From: Symbiodinium natans
Taxonomy: Eukaryota > Sar > Dinophyceae > Suessiales > Symbiodiniaceae
Reading direction: 5' to 3'
Length of the DNA stretch: 64,000 bases
NCBI GenBank assembly: GCA_905221605.1
Contig: CAJNDS010002717.1
Location: forward strand, 237,501-301,500
The notes beneath the pieces were generated by a model. That model did not search any database. It was not told the DNA's origin and saw only the letters and a program-made list of their open reading frames with translations. Below are positions 11,300 through 22,479 of this stretch, piece after piece. Every line of letters begins with the position of its first letter. Positions within the stretch are counted from its first letter, which is position 1. Made by a program: the position numbers and the translations under genes.

Positions 11300-11595
11300 C
11301 AGGATGATATGAGGACCAGGGCTCTTATGGCGACAGGAGCGGTGAGGATGCCAGGTGAGGATACCGGGTGAGGATAGAAGCCGGGGGGCGACGACGACGA
11401 GGCGACGACCGGTGCTGGTGATGGGGACCGTGGGTGGTGAGGACCGCGGGTGGTGAGGACCGGGGGTGAGGATACTGGTGAGGATACCGGTGAGGATAGA
11501 AGCGGGGGGGCGACGACGACGAGGCGACGACCGGCGCGGATGGTGAGGACTGTGGGTGAGGAGGGTGGTGAGGACCGGGGGTGAGGATACCGTAA
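11300..11595. repeat. Two-copy about 125-bp repeat rich in GGTGAGGATACC and GACGACGACGAGG
   Basis: 11334-11460 and 11466-11585 share GGTGAGGATACCGG, GAGGATAGAAGC, GGGGGCGACGACGACGAGG and GGTGGTGAGGAC. Short GGTGAGGA units recur within each copy. Noncoding. Confidence 0.75.
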
Positions 11596-11623
11596 TCTCT
11601 GGGGCTTGTCTCGGGCTTTGCGT

Positions 11624-11662
11624 ACCCTAAACCCGAAACCCTAAACCCTAAACCCCGAAGCC
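11624..11662. repeat. Second telomere-like stretch (CCCTAAA)n
   Basis: ACCCTAAACCCGAAACCC followed by TAAACCCTAAACCCCGAAG: about four units of the TTTAGGG-type repeat with variants. With 10585-10625 it brackets about 1 kb of minisatellite. Confidence 0.75.
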
Positions 11663-11689
11663 CCTAAACGCGGCTGGACAGGCTGGACA

Positions 11690-12145
11690 GGGATACCACA
11701 CGGGTTGTGGGGGATACCTCGCGGTTGGGGGGGATGCCACGCGCCTGGCGGGGGATATGGCGCAGGTTGGGGGGGATACCACGCACCTGGCCGGGGATGC
11801 CACGCGGGTTGGGGGGGATGCCACGCTGGGGGAGATACGACGTGGCTGGCGGGGGATACGACGCGGCTGGCGGGGGATACGACGCGGCTGGCGGGGGATA
11901 CGACGCGGCTGGCGGGGATACCACGCAGGTTGGGGGGGATACCACGCACCTGGCCGGGGATGCCACGCAGGTTGGGGGGGATGCCACGCCCATGGGGGAG
12001 ATACGACGCAGCTGGCGGGGGATACGACGCGGCTGGCGGGGGATACGACGCGGCTGGCGGGGGATGCGATGCGGCTGGCGGGGGATACGACGCGGCTTGG
12101 CGGGGGAAGTGAGTGGTGGGGGACGCCACGCGGGTGGGGGGATAC
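11690..12145. repeat. 20-24 bp minisatellite (GGGGGATACGACGCGGCTGG)
   Basis: About twenty imperfect copies of GGCGGGGGATACGACGCGGC and the related GGGGGGATACCACGCACCTG. A higher-order unit of about 170 bp repeats (11765-11935 against 11930-12110). Proline-rich and glycine/arginine-rich frames on both strands come from the repeat. Confidence 0.9.
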
Positions 12146-12349
12146 AACCCTAACACCCTTTCCACCCTTTCTCAATGCCAAAACATCCATGCCTCATTAA
12201 TTCCGTCGCCAACCAGCTGACGGTCAATGCTTTTGTTAGGTTAGGAAGCAAACCACCACAACACGGCTGGTGGGGGGGATGACAAAACCTCGCGTTTCTT
12301 GTCAAGGCCTCTGGTCACTGGTCGGACTTTGACAGTCCAGTCATCGTCG

Positions 12350-12428
12350 ATGCAAACTAAAGACTTGCGGGTTTAGGCTGCGGAAAGGCTAATTAAAGAT
12401 TTGTGGGTTTAGGCTTCGGAAAGGCTTC
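12350..12428. repeat. Short tandem duplication next to locus B
   Basis: ACTAAAGACTTGCGGGTTTA, GGCTGCGGAAAGGCT is followed directly by a second copy, ATTAAAGATTTGTGGGTTTA, GGCTTCGGAAAGGCTT. The two copies are about 36 bp each. No gene visible. Confidence 0.7.
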
Positions 12429-12461
12429 TGCCATCACACGAAACCACCACGGTAAGCCAGC

Positions 12462-13411
12462 TCACTCGCGCAGCGGCTCCATCAAGTCACTATCCGAGTT
12501 GTAGCAATTTCGAAAGAGGTCCGCTGCCGCTTCTCCGCCTGCGCACCTTTGCTGTCCGAAAATCTCTTCTGACACCTGCTGTTGCCGCAGGCACCCTGCC
12601 GGAGGAAACAGGGTGGTGGCCGGCACCTTCACATACTTGTAGCCTTTGTAGACGACGATGTCGATGTCCTTCTTCGCATTTGGGAATCTCTCCTTGATTG
12701 CGACCGCAAGCCATCTTCAAAGAGATTTTTTGGGACGCTGACTTGGAAGAAAGTGGGACAAGCAATGGCACGCCAAGGCACAAGCGGCACGAGGCACGAG
12801 GTCCCACGCAGGACCAGAGACAGTGCACTTGACTTGTTCGATGTGGGACGTTGAACTTGAAACCCCCGCCGCTGTCTGCAGGTGTTGTCTGAAACGCTCG
12901 GCGTCACTGTGCGCCAGCCATGCCGTCCGGTGACGGGCCGCGTGGGTTCGCAGCTTCTTCGAGCTCCAAACCAACTTTTCTGATGCGATGTCCTTGCCGA
13001 AAAAGCGCTGCTCCACCAACACCTCAACCTTATGTGACGCTTGGAAGGGCCGAGCTGGCATGAACGGTACTTTGCTGTGCACGGCAACAAATGCTTGCAA
13101 GCAGCCATCTTGTGACACGACAAACAACGCGAGCCCTCTGGTCGACTGCGCTGGTCCTTTCTGCTGCCTTTACGTCTCGCCCACTCCGTCGTTGTCGAGT
13201 CAGTTCGGCAAATCTGACAGACCTTCTTTGGCCCCGTGAGGTCCACCTCAAACTTCCGCTTGCGGCCCACAAACTGCGAGACTTTGGGCTTCCCATCAAA
13301 CCATCCACACAAGCAGTCCCTCAGATTCCATGAACGTGCCAAGGTCACGCGACAACCGGTAAAATGCGCGACAACCTCAGAGCCTGACAGAGCCGCTGTG
13401 GTTTCTGCCAT
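12462..13411 (-). CDS. Probable host gene in three blocks (locus B), possible zinc-binding protein
   Basis: The likely start is ATG at 13411 (MAETTAALSGSEVVAHFTG). Block 1 continues with LRDCLCGWFDGKPKVSQFV and a CQIC ... CLSC pair that could bind zinc. Block 2, in another frame at about 13075-12870, reads FMPARPFQASHKVEVLVEQR, FFGKDIASEKLVW and HSDAERFRQHLQTAAG. Block 3, about 12717 to the TGA at 12462-12464, reads AIKERFPNAKKDIDIVVYKG, VPATTLFPPAGCLRQQQV and ends NSDSDLMEPLRE. Three frames in order on one strand suggest two introns, or a frameshifted copy. No family recognised. It follows locus C on the same strand by about 65 bp. Confidence 0.5.
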
Positions 13412-13474
13412 TGTGCTTTGCCTCATCTGAATTCATCCTGAGCCAGATAAACTGAGGACAAGTGAACCTCAACC

Positions 13475-14940
13475 TCAACCCGCCTGGTTCACGAGGCGGT
13501 AGACCAAGCGCAGCTCATCCGGGCTCATGTTGTGGTTCCTTGTTGCTGAATATGGACAAACACGACACCTTCGGGCCAGATGTAAGCCCGCCACGTGATG
13601 TCAAAACCGTCTCGCGAAAATTTTCGAAGCGATAGGCATCCCTGAAGAACTCTCAGGAAACATGCCAGCATTCTGCGACGGAGACAAAGCCTCAGTTCGT
13701 GCATCCTGCAAAGCATCTGCATCGTGATGCCAGACCTGAGAGCGAACAGTCATGTAGACAGTGACGTATGGGCCATCAATTGTGCTGAGAGCAAGTCTCG
13801 GATTCCAATACGCCCGCCAGTCTGCCCCCAATGTCCGGGATGCGCAACAACAACATCAATGTACATGCCGGTTTATTATGGCACAAGTCCTTCTTCACTT
13901 GTGCAAACGCAGCCAGCGATGACGATGTGCATCTCACGGCCTAGCACGTGTTGCAGATCAAGAGACAAGAACTACAGCTCTTGGCAGAACACACAGCGCC
14001 TGATCCATGACGTTGAAAAGTGTCTCCATCTCTCGGCCGCCAGCGACACCCAGCCTCGCCATCACTTCCTCGAAAACTTGCCACATTTCTTGGCGCCTGT
14101 CAAAAGAAAGCTACTTCCAACAAGACACTGGCACCACGACTCCAACCCAACCTGACGGCATGCATCTTTTCGACAATCGGGGAAAACGGCCTGGGTGACA
14201 ATCACGGAAAACGGTCTGGGTGTTTTTGAGGAAAAGCTAGGCGGACAGTAGGCCCGCTGCAATCCTTGAAGTGCGTCCAAGACTTTGCCACACACGTCCT
14301 GCTTGTGAAGCCACTTCAAAGCAACAAAATGCGCAAAGCAACATGTCCTTGGCCATCTTTTTTGACTGCTTGCGCACAGCGCGAACGATGGCGCGCATAT
14401 CGTTTTCAGAAACCTGCGTCGCTTCCTTTGCAGACTCAAACTAAAAACGGCCATGGAACTTGAACCTCTGCTTTGACTCCCATGAGCTTGTCAAGCTGAT
14501 CGATCACCATGTCCTCAACTTCATACATCAAAGCAACACGCAGGGCGCTGACTCGAAATGGGATCCTGACCCCATTGCCGGCTCCATCTGTGACCACGCT
14601 GACGACAGGTCACGCTTCTCAAGGAACACGGCAACACCACGTTCCTGCGAAACATGCTTTGCTCAGGTTATGACTCATGACTCGTTGGCCGAGTGGGAAG
14701 CAACGTCCTGCGAAGCAGCTTCGCGCTGGAGTACGCACCGCACCATCCAATCAGTCTCTTGCTTGTCGTCAACGGCGGCGACAACATTCGCAATCATGGA
14801 AGGGCGCACCCAAACCTGAAGCAGAGTCAATCGCTGTCCTGCCCGGTTTGTATGAGACCCATGCCTGCGCAGTTTCCGGAGCAGGAGCATTCACTTCTGA
14901 AGCTGCAGCCGTTTCCTGGATCGCGGAAGTTAGGGGCTTC
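13475..14940 (-). CDS. Probable multi-exon host gene (locus C), function unknown
   Basis: Exon-like blocks on the minus strand, 5' to 3': about 14870-14940 (AAASEVNAPAPETAQAW); 14690-14818 (VRPSMIANVVAAVDDKQETD), preceded by a good acceptor CTGCTTCAG/G; 14560-14650 (RGVAVFLEKRDLSSAWSQME); 14450-14540 (LRVALMYEVEDMVIDQLDKL); 14250-14440 (ENDMRAIVRAVRKQSKKMAK); 13960-14105 (MWQVFEEVMARLGVAGGREM); 13560-13840 (YVTVYMTVRSQVWHHDADAL, then FDITWRAYIWPEGVVFVH); terminal NMSPDELRLVYRLVNQAG with TGA at 13475-13477. Order, strand and spacing fit a spliced gene. Exon edges are approximate and the product is unknown. Confidence 0.5.
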
Positions 14941-14956
14941 GCGGGCTTCAAACCCA

Positions 14957-15057
14957 AAGGATCCGTGTACCTTTATAGTATATACTTGGGCCCTAAAGCT
15001 ACTACATAGGAACCCCTTCAAGGCCCAAGTATATACTATAGAGGTACATGGATCCTT
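14957..15057. repeat. Short inverted repeat, 36-bp arms (MITE-like)
   Basis: AAGGATCCGTGTACCTTTAT... (14957-14992) and its near reverse complement ending ...GTACATGGATCCTT (15022-15057) surround 29 bases. Two or three mismatches lie between the arms. The centre of each arm is AGTATATACTTGGGCC. It may be a small nonautonomous DNA element or an RNA hairpin. Flanking duplications are not obvious. Confidence 0.85.
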
Positions 15058-15489
15058 CAACACTCAACACTCAACCCTCAACTCTAACCGTGTCGATGTC
15101 GATCAAGTGACAGCAGCTGAGGAGGTCACCACCAAAACTTGTTTTTTGCGTTGGCAAGACCAGCCTTTCTGCAGAGATCCTCCGAGTTGCAAGAAATTGG
15201 GATCCCTGCTGGCAAGACAGATAAAGACTTCAGGGTCCGGATTAGCAGGTCATCATGAGACGCCACAACAAAAACGTCCTTGTCTTATCCGCTGGCTGTC
15301 GCCATCCGAATCCAATTTCCGCCCAAGCATTCCACAAGTCCCCGCCTCAAACCCGCCGGCACGATTACACACCTTCGACTGCTCCGCAAGGTCTGAAACG
15401 CATGTTCTGTTATTAGAATTGGCCAGAAAAAAAAACAGAAAACAAGATTTGGCGGAGTGGAATTTAGAAGAAGTCTCTTCTTTCTAGAC

Positions 15490-16186
15490 AAAAAGGGGGT
15501 TTCTCTTTAGCCTTTTAAGATAAGATTCGAAATTGCAGAAGCAATGGTTTTCAAAAGGTTTAAAGGCTTCAATAACAAAAAGCAAAGAGGCTTTAAAGGC
15601 TTTGAAGGCAAGAACGAACGGAAAGGCTTTAATGGTAAAGACAAGGAACTTTGAAAGCAAGACGAAAGGGGGGTTTGTAAAGAAACAAAGAAACAGGCTT
15701 TAAAAGAACGAAGGAAGCTTCAAAGGCTTTAAAGGCAAGGATAAAGGAAAGAGGGATTTAAAAGAACAAAGGGGGCTTCATCCTTCCTTTGAAGCCTTTA
15801 ACCTTTTGATTTCTTCTTATGAGCAGAACGAAAGGGGTTTTGGAAGGCTTCAAAGGCTTTAAAGAGAACAAAGACATTTGAAGCTTTTGAAAACATCGCT
15901 TTGTAGCTCCAAATTCTAAATTTCACGTTCCCAGTTTCTTGTTGTTCTTTAAGTAAGTGGAATTTGGAACAGAAAAGAAGAAATTGGAATAATTCTTGTT
16001 TTGCAGGTTTTTGAAGAACAAGAAATTAAGGAAAGAAGGAAAGTCCAATTCCACTCTTCTTTCCAAATCTTGTTTTTGTTTTTTGGATCTTATCATGTTC
16101 TTCTTAAAAGCCTAATTCCTCCTCTGTTTTAAATTCCACCTTCTTCAATTTCTTGTTGTTCTTCGAAGCCTGCAGAAAAGAAGAGT
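15490..16186. repeat. AT/purine-rich degenerate repeat region, no gene
   Basis: Loosely repeated AAAGGCTTTAAAGGCTTTGA and GGAATTTGGAA/TTCCA-type words fill this stretch, including several forms of TTTAAATTCCACCTTCTTC. The same words reappear beyond the far end of the copia element (44955-45050), so this and 44956-45060 are the two halves of the original insertion locus. No coding sequence seen. Confidence 0.6.
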
Positions 16187-16191
16187 GTTTT
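16187..16191. repeat. Target-site duplication of the copia element, left copy (GTTTT)
   Basis: GTTTT immediately outside the LTR end TGTGAAAAG (16192). The identical pentamer sits at 44951-44955 just outside the other LTR end. Ty1/copia integrases typically make 5-bp duplications. Confidence 0.85.
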
Positions 16192-16773
16192 TGTGAAAAG
16201 CAGAGCTCGCGCAGCAGTCTCTTTTCCACTTTGCACTTGAGCCAAACACCAAAGTGTTCAGCAAGCTTCAGTTCTTGCAGCAAGCTCTCTCCAAGAGCTA
16301 AGGGCTCCAAAAAGCTACGAATTCCATCTCAACTTTGTTCTACAAAGGAGGTAAAGCAAAAGAGCAATGCAACTGCTTTGGTCTACACCTCGGGGACTTC
16401 AGGTCACTTCCGAACAGCAAAACAGCGAAGCTTCAGAGTCCACTCTGCACTCCTACTCCCATCCTACACGTCCAACGGCAACGAACGAAGTGGCGGGGAC
16501 ACGGAGTGAGTTGCAACAAGACAGAACCTCAGAGTTCTGACACGCACTTCTTCACTACTGCTCTCACGCAGCTCCAAGTGCTTCAAAACTCATCCTTGGC
16601 CATGCCAACAAGACAAGACATGTGTCGCAGTCAACCCAAACATGCTTTAGGGACTTTGGGCAAAACCAAACATGCTCATGCCAAGTCATGCAGCAGAAAA
16701 ACTCTCATGCTTCTCTCTGTACAGTCAAACACCACATGGCACCAACTGGGCAAACACTACAGGTGAATTTTTC
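16192..16773 (-). repeat. Copia 3' LTR, distal portion
   Basis: Matches 44366-44947 over its whole length with two substitutions. The outer end is TGTGAAAAGC on the plus strand. The match stops at ...AGGTGAATTTTTC (16761-16773), where the nested block begins. The missing last three bases (ACA) are at 35385-35387 beside the polypurine tract. Taken alone it would be mistaken for a solo LTR. Confidence 0.9.
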
Positions 16774-19301
16774 TTCAGCAAGCGCGAAAGCGTTACCCAG
16801 TGGGCGTCCATCATGCAAATGAATTCACCCGGAGCCCCTAGGGGGCGAGACATAGTCTCTCGGGCTGGTCGGCCAACCTGCTACGGCAAAACTCAGCTCA
16901 AGGCTGGGAGTGTGGTGCACCCACTACTACCTACAGGCGCCTATGACACAGTTAAGAGGCTCTGACCGCTAGTAGAACAGGTCAGATGGAGGACTGTGGC
17001 TTTCACTCGTCCGAGTCGCCAGCTGTACAAAGCACTTCGCTTTTCCTACTCCTCTCATCGTACTGACCATAGCCCAAGCAAAAGACCTGCTCCCAGCAGC
17101 TAGTCTGTGTCCATCTCATCAGAGGAAGGAATTCTCGAAACCGCAGCCCCGAGGCTGGGAATCCATGGCATAACAGCACCCGCACAGGAGCACAAGCGAC
17201 TGTCATGCACTGATGCCACAGCCTTCAGGCCTGGGTTGACACAGCCAACGAACTTCCTAGCCTCACGCCCAAACAGCCCAAGGGGGTCTTCTACCTCACC
17301 TTACACAAAGCAGCAGCCCCTCAATTTGGTATCTTTAGCGCGGGGCCCACGCACTCCCCTCAACCAGGCGCAGGGAGCGACGCTTTCCCTTCAACTAACG
17401 ACGTGCAGGCGCAGGGAACAACGCCCTGCTAGACTTTCTGCAAGAAAGATTTCGAAACCCCGAAGACTGCTCCCAGGGACCTGCTGACTGCTCACTGGGA
17501 AAAGGCCAAAACGAACCAAATGGACCCACACAGTAAAGGGACCTTCCCTGGCTGCTGCAAGCAAGGGAAGGGAGCCCACTGCCCCTGTAAAACCCCAGAC
17601 TGTTTCAAGGGAAGGGCCAAATCAGGACTCTGGGCCCCACGGCACGCCGACCCGTATGATCTTTGGTGCCAGCAGGCCAACTTTTTCGAAAAGTGCTAAA
17701 AAGGGATTCAGGGCAGAAAACCTCGGCAAAAGCCTATGCCAGCAACAGTATGTTGCATTTTTTGCCTCTGCGCTACACCCTAAACCCCAAGAGAAAACAC
17801 CGGAACAAAAGGGACAGAATCCGGACAACAAGCCAAAAAAAGCTCATCACCCTTGCAATCTCGCGCAGCGAAGAAGAAGGAGTGACTATTGGCCTGCACC
17901 TCGCGAGCCTGCAATTAATGCCCAGTGAGGAGACGAGATACAGGTCCTGAGCTGCCTGGAAAGCCCCATGGTGCGCTTATCCCATACCTGGTGGTAGGGC
18001 GAAGGCAGGCAGTCCAGGCAAGGAGGGAAAGTGACTCAGCCGGCTGCATCCACCGTCAGCAAGCAGACAGCACTGCCAAGTACCTACCCTAAAACCAGCC
18101 CTAAACCCAGGGCACCAGCGGCAGGAGCAGTCACAAGGTCTGAGAAAAGGACTACTCTCTGCCGCCGGCGCATAGGCCTGCAGGGAAGCCCCAGACAACC
18201 CTACAGAGGGCCTAAAGCCACTGCCTCATCTCAAGTGAGGCCATTACCAAACGCATCCTAACCAAAAAGCTTAACGTCCTCCGCACATGGGCAACTGGCC
18301 GAGAACGACACGCGCCGCAACCATCTAATTAAGGCGAAAATCCAATGGCGAGCAAGGAACCACACAGCTCCCTACGTGCCGGACACACTGTTGGCACTTG
18401 CTTGGGTGCATCTGCATGGTTGGGGGAAAAGCCAGCCTCAACACAATTTGCGAGGCCTGGGTTTAGGATGCATCACAACCCCCACGGTCCCTTCAGAGAC
18501 TATTGGATGGGACCAGGGCCAACAAGCCTCGCAAGGAACCCCCAATCACTGAAGCGAAGACCATGAGAGCCCAGGTGGGCCGACCTCACGACACCCCACA
18601 TGGGTAGGCCTGCCTGGGAGGAGTGCTGTGCCAGATTTCGGCCGATACCTCAAATTGCCAGCTAGGCCCTGAGAAGGCCACTTCTGATGTGCAAACCACA
18701 GCCTCAAGGGCGGGGCAGTTACACCTCAGCCTAGAGCCGAGGAAGGTGGGGTCTGGATAGAAGTGGCACAACAGCGTCCAGGACGTGACGAACCTTCCTG
18801 CAAAAATGCTGTGAAGCGGCAACTGTAGTATGACTAATCTGATCGGCGCGGCTAGTCACAACTCAGCCCGTTCGCCTTCAGGAGAGCTGCTTCCGCACGA
18901 TAGACCAGCCAAAACTAGGTGCAATTCAAGCAAATTGTCAAGTCAAGTAAAACCAAGAAAACAAGGCACCACTATGGCAAACTAAGGCTGGCGGCCACGA
19001 CAGCACTGAAGGTCTGAGCACTCACGCCTCCCAGCTGGAGGGGAAGTGATGCCCACCTCCCACCTGGAGGGGATGTGGCGCCCACCTCCCAGCTGGAGGG
19101 GTTTGCTCCGTAGCTCAAGGAAGGGTGCAATGCGGAACCACAGCCACACGGCCGGGTAAAAGCTCTGACACGATATGGCTCGGGCGAATAGGCCAAAACA
19201 AAGGGGGTCCAGTACCTTCAGTTGAGGCCCGAAACCCAGGTTCACAGCTACTCGCTCTGCTACCTGTGCACCCCACCGGGGTTGAGCCGAGACCTTGAGC
19301 C
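16774..19301 (-). mobile_element. Nested block 6: leader-bearing, non-coding LINE relative
   Basis: On the minus strand the block starts with GGCTCAAG (19301-19294), shortly followed by a second GGCTCAA, then CCCCGGTGGGG. This resembles the 5' leader of the full-length LINE at 35370. It ends with CGCTTTCGCGCTTGCTG and GAAGAAAAATTCACC. About 2.5 kb carries no credible frame. It may be a non-autonomous, SINE-like or internally deleted LINE derivative using the same tail. Confidence 0.65.
19294..19301 (-). other. Relict spliced-leader end (GGCTCAAG)
   Basis: GGCTCAAG, the last eight bases of the dinoflagellate spliced leader, directly follows the 13-bp junction motif, with GGCTCAA repeated five bases later. 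This marks the 5' end of a trans-spliced RNA that was reverse-transcribed. Confidence 0.6.
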
Positions 19302-21938
19302 AGGTGAATTTTTCGTCTGCACGCTGCGAGGCGTAGCCACCCGAAGGGGCTGTGGGTTCAAGTGAAACAAAAGCTTACTAAAACTGTGGGGTGAAACTGC
19401 CGGTAAGTTCCCCCTCTCATTCCTTGTCCTCGGTTTTGACGTACCGCTACCCTCAGCCGAAGTGAGGCCGGAATGTCGTTTTGACCAAGTCGTTGCCATT
19501 GGCTTGAAGACTTTGGCCAAGGCAAATTGCCTGTATGCTTGCACATTCTCTGTGTTGTCTATTCGGGAGGTGATCCATGCCCTCGTTCGTGGAGGCCGCT
19601 ATCCCTCAACCGAATGGAGGTCAATTCCTGTAGACCCAGATGCTCGTTCTACGAGTCTCATTGCATGTCCTGAGTGCTTCCATCCACACCCCTCAACCGT
19701 AGTGAGGCCGGACATGTCTTCAAACCAGGTCATGGCCCGAGGCTTCATGGACTCTGGTTACGGTGGCTGCCTCTTGCATGCACAGGGCATACTTCCTGTG
19801 GCTTTTGCCGGGAGGTGATCCATGCCCTCCGATTCTCAGAGGCCGCTATCCCTCTACCAGCGGGGTGGTCAATCCCCATAGACCGTTCCATATTGATTGA
19901 GGCCCAATTCTGCACTTTCTCGTCATCTCACCTTGACGGATCCATGCCCTCGATTCACACATCTCCAACACGAGCCAAGCAGGAGGAACAGGTGAAGTAC
20001 CTGCCCAAACATACCCCTTTTTAGGCTGGAGGACGCTAAGCGACCGAAATCGCCGCTACGCACCGGTGACCCCACGCCACACACCTTCAACAGGTGGCCG
20101 GTACAGGCGCCTGACAGGGGGCCGGGCAAGGTGCCGACTACCAGGTCAAACCCACCCTGCCTGTGAGGATATTATGTACGAGGCCGCTATCCATTGTGAG
20201 ACTTGACATTCTCCAATCCAGCCGTAGCCATTGTTCCAAAGACAGTCGGCTGGCTCTCTTGTTTGCCACCAAAACTCCATACTCTCACTTGGGAGTCGAT
20301 TACCCTCAACCGAAGTGAGGCCCACTCTGCGACCACGGGTTAGCTGCATGCTTGGTCCTTGTGGGCATTTCTGAAAGCAGTGACAACGAATCCTCCACGG
20401 AGTACGTCCCGGCTAATCCAGGGTTCTCAGCAGCTCCGGTGTTCTCGCACTTACTAACCGTGCCTTGCTGTTCTCCCCAGAATCGCCCTGGCTTTCTCGC
20501 ACTTACTTACCAGTCGACGTATTCCTCACCACAAAGTTCACTGCCATTGGGACTCGAGGCTTCTCCAGTGCAATGCTGGTACCTGCCCTTTGCTGGCCTC
20601 CATGCCTGGCCAGTGTCCCTCATCCATATTCTGGAGTTTGCTCTTTATAGCTCACATTCCCTCAGACCAAAGTCGAGGCCGAATGTTGCTTTGTTTGATT
20701 GAGCACTGCTGGGCTGCGGTTGTACCTATCAATTGCTCCGACACACCGGCACCGCGGAGTCTATGCTTCAAGCTGCTTTACCGCTTTGCGCCCAGTAGCA
20801 TCAGCCGTCCAAGCTGCATGCAGTGCTTCCAGAGTCTCCAAGACTCAATTCCGGCAGACCAATAAGTGCCCGGCCTGCCCATTCCATCATTCTTCCCTCA
20901 GCTGATGCGAGGCCGGAACATCATGCACCTTCTTCATCAGCGAGGCGTTTTCGCAACCCTTCTGTTGTTCCCTCAGCCTTGGCGAGGCCGAACCATCCAT
21001 TCCCTCAGCCGAGGCTAGGCCGAACCTTACTCCAGCATAGCGAGGCCGAAACTGCCCTTGCATAGCCTCACATGGCATCTCCGCTGGTTTCACGGGTTCT
21101 GAAAACATTGTGCTGCGAGGGTATGTTGATCACCCTCATTCCGGCAAGCTAAGCCTGCATTCGGGTTTGCCCTCACATGGCCCTTAATGGCGAGACTATG
21201 CTCGCAATTCAATCCACTTCCACTTGCCTGGTTACTGGCCGGCGACGTTTCATCACCTTAAAGGAGCATCCATTCCTCATCATCTTCCGACAAGGCCAGC
21301 ATCCTTCTCGACACATCAGGGCCATACACCATAATCACCAGCCTACCCAGGTACCTGATTTCACGTCCGCTGCCATCAATCATCAGGGTTGGGTTTGTGG
21401 GATCGACATAGAATCGATGTTCCAAAGCCTCGCATCCTCACAGCATCGGAAATCCCGGAGCTGCAGGTGGAGGTTAGCTGCATTCAGGCTTCTTTGGACA
21501 TTCCAATTCCCACAGCTGCCCCAGGCTATGTTGCCTCTCCTGGTGCGACGGACAAAGTGGATACGATATGACTGCGACAGTTCCAGGAAAAGCCCTTCAC
21601 GACGCCCCTGGTGTGACCATGCAAATACACAGCACGCAATTGCCGGCATGGTCCGTCGCTCTCCGTCTGCCTTGCAGCAAGTCTCTTTGGCGTGTGGCAC
21701 ACTGTCCAGGGCACTGTGGACGGCCACTCTGGTCGCCGATAGCCCACGAGCGGAAATCTGCGGTTGAGACGGGGCCCTGTTCCAACAAAGGAAGTTAAGG
21801 CCTCGGAACCCTCTTCGCTCGCACAGGTCTGCTATCTTCTTGCACCTCAGTTCCAGGAGGTGTTTCCCTCAATCGTGGTGAGGCCGAACTATGTTGTCCC
21901 TCCGAGCGAGGCCGAAGACTTTCCACAATCCTCAGCTC
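19302..21938 (-). mobile_element. Nested block 5: non-coding element full of short hairpins
   Basis: The block lies between two junction motifs. Its 3' end on the minus strand is ACGCCTCGCAGCGTGCAG, then ACGAAAAATTCACC. It lacks a leader relic, so it is probably 5'-truncated. Roughly a dozen copies of a stem-loop related to CCTCAACCGAAGTGAGGCCG are spread through it (separate entry). GGAGGTGATCCATGCCCTC recurs at 19567 and 19811, and GAGGCCGCTATCC at 19591, 19831 and 20178. No protein recognised. Confidence 0.6.
19449..21915. repeat. Dispersed hairpin family CCTCAnCCGAnGTGAGGCCG
   Basis: Copies appear near 19451, 19604, 19692, 19848, 20303, 20659, 20896, 20971, 21001, 21868 and 21899. Most keep CCTC(A) ... 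(T)GAGG as a 4-5 bp stem around a 7-9 base loop, followed by CCGAA or CCGGA. Compensating changes (CCTCAACCGAAGTGAGG, CCTCAGCCGAGGCGAGG) hint that pairing matters. Spacing is irregular, 30-350 bp. Confidence 0.65.
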
Positions 21939-22039
21939 AGGTGAATTTTTCTTCTCGGAGCGCGAGGCGCGGCCGCCGAAACGGCAATTCCTAAAACCGT
22001 CCTTGGGTTTCCCACCTTTGGTGGAGGAGCCTAAAACTT

Positions 22040-22460
22040 CTACCACAACTTACTCCTCACTTTGGAGGGTTTGTTCAGGACCTCTTTGGGACGTTGCTCT
22101 ACGAGCCCTTCAAGAGGTGCCCTGCTTTCTCCCCCCTAAAGGGTGGGTAAGTGTGGTGGCGGTTGCCGTGTAGGCCCATACTCCCCAAGGTGGGTGAGTG
22201 AAGACTAAGGCAGAGGCCATTCCGGGCTGGTTTGGGGCAGCCCTGCAGGGAAGGTGTGCAAACACCACTACAAGAGTGGACTAGGGCGTAAAGAAAGCCG
22301 TCACTACCCTACTCCTCTCTTTGGAGGGTGAACAGGACTACACAGGACTGTACAGGTACAGGCCCTGCAAGAGGTGCCCCGCTCCCCCCTTTTCGGGTGG
22401 GTAGGTGTAGCGGTGGGTGCTGCGTAGGCCCCCGCTAGTGGTGTGCACAGGTGGGGCCAA
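22040..22460. repeat. Internal tandem duplication in the LINE 3' region
   Basis: Two diverged units share TACTCCTC(A/T)CTTTGGAGGG, CAAGAGGTGCCC(T/C)GCT, GGGTGGGTAnGTGTnGnGG and TAGGCCC. The sister copy at 27180-27600 has the same arrangement. Noncoding; it could form paired RNA structure near the element's 3' end. Confidence 0.7.
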
Positions 22461-22479
22461 GCCCCCCTTCCCGGTGGGT

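Noticed and set aside
10901-12200. Several 70-180 codon frames rich in PNVTP, RYPNV, GYDAAGG or PPAASYPP
   Set aside because: Each follows the period of an underlying minisatellite and has no sequence outside it.
12629-13426. Single 265-residue protein for locus B
   Set aside because: Only its first part looks like protein; from about 13100 downwards two other frames have the better sequence, so the gene changes frame by introns or indels.
16192-16773. Solo LTR
   Set aside because: The missing first bases are next to the polypurine tract at 35388 and GTTTT flanks both outer ends, so it is the displaced part of the copia 3' LTR.
20222-20241. CCGTAGCCATT resembling the 5' part of the spliced leader
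   Set aside because: It diverges after eleven bases, has no GGCTCAAG end and no donor site, and is within a decayed element; probably chance.
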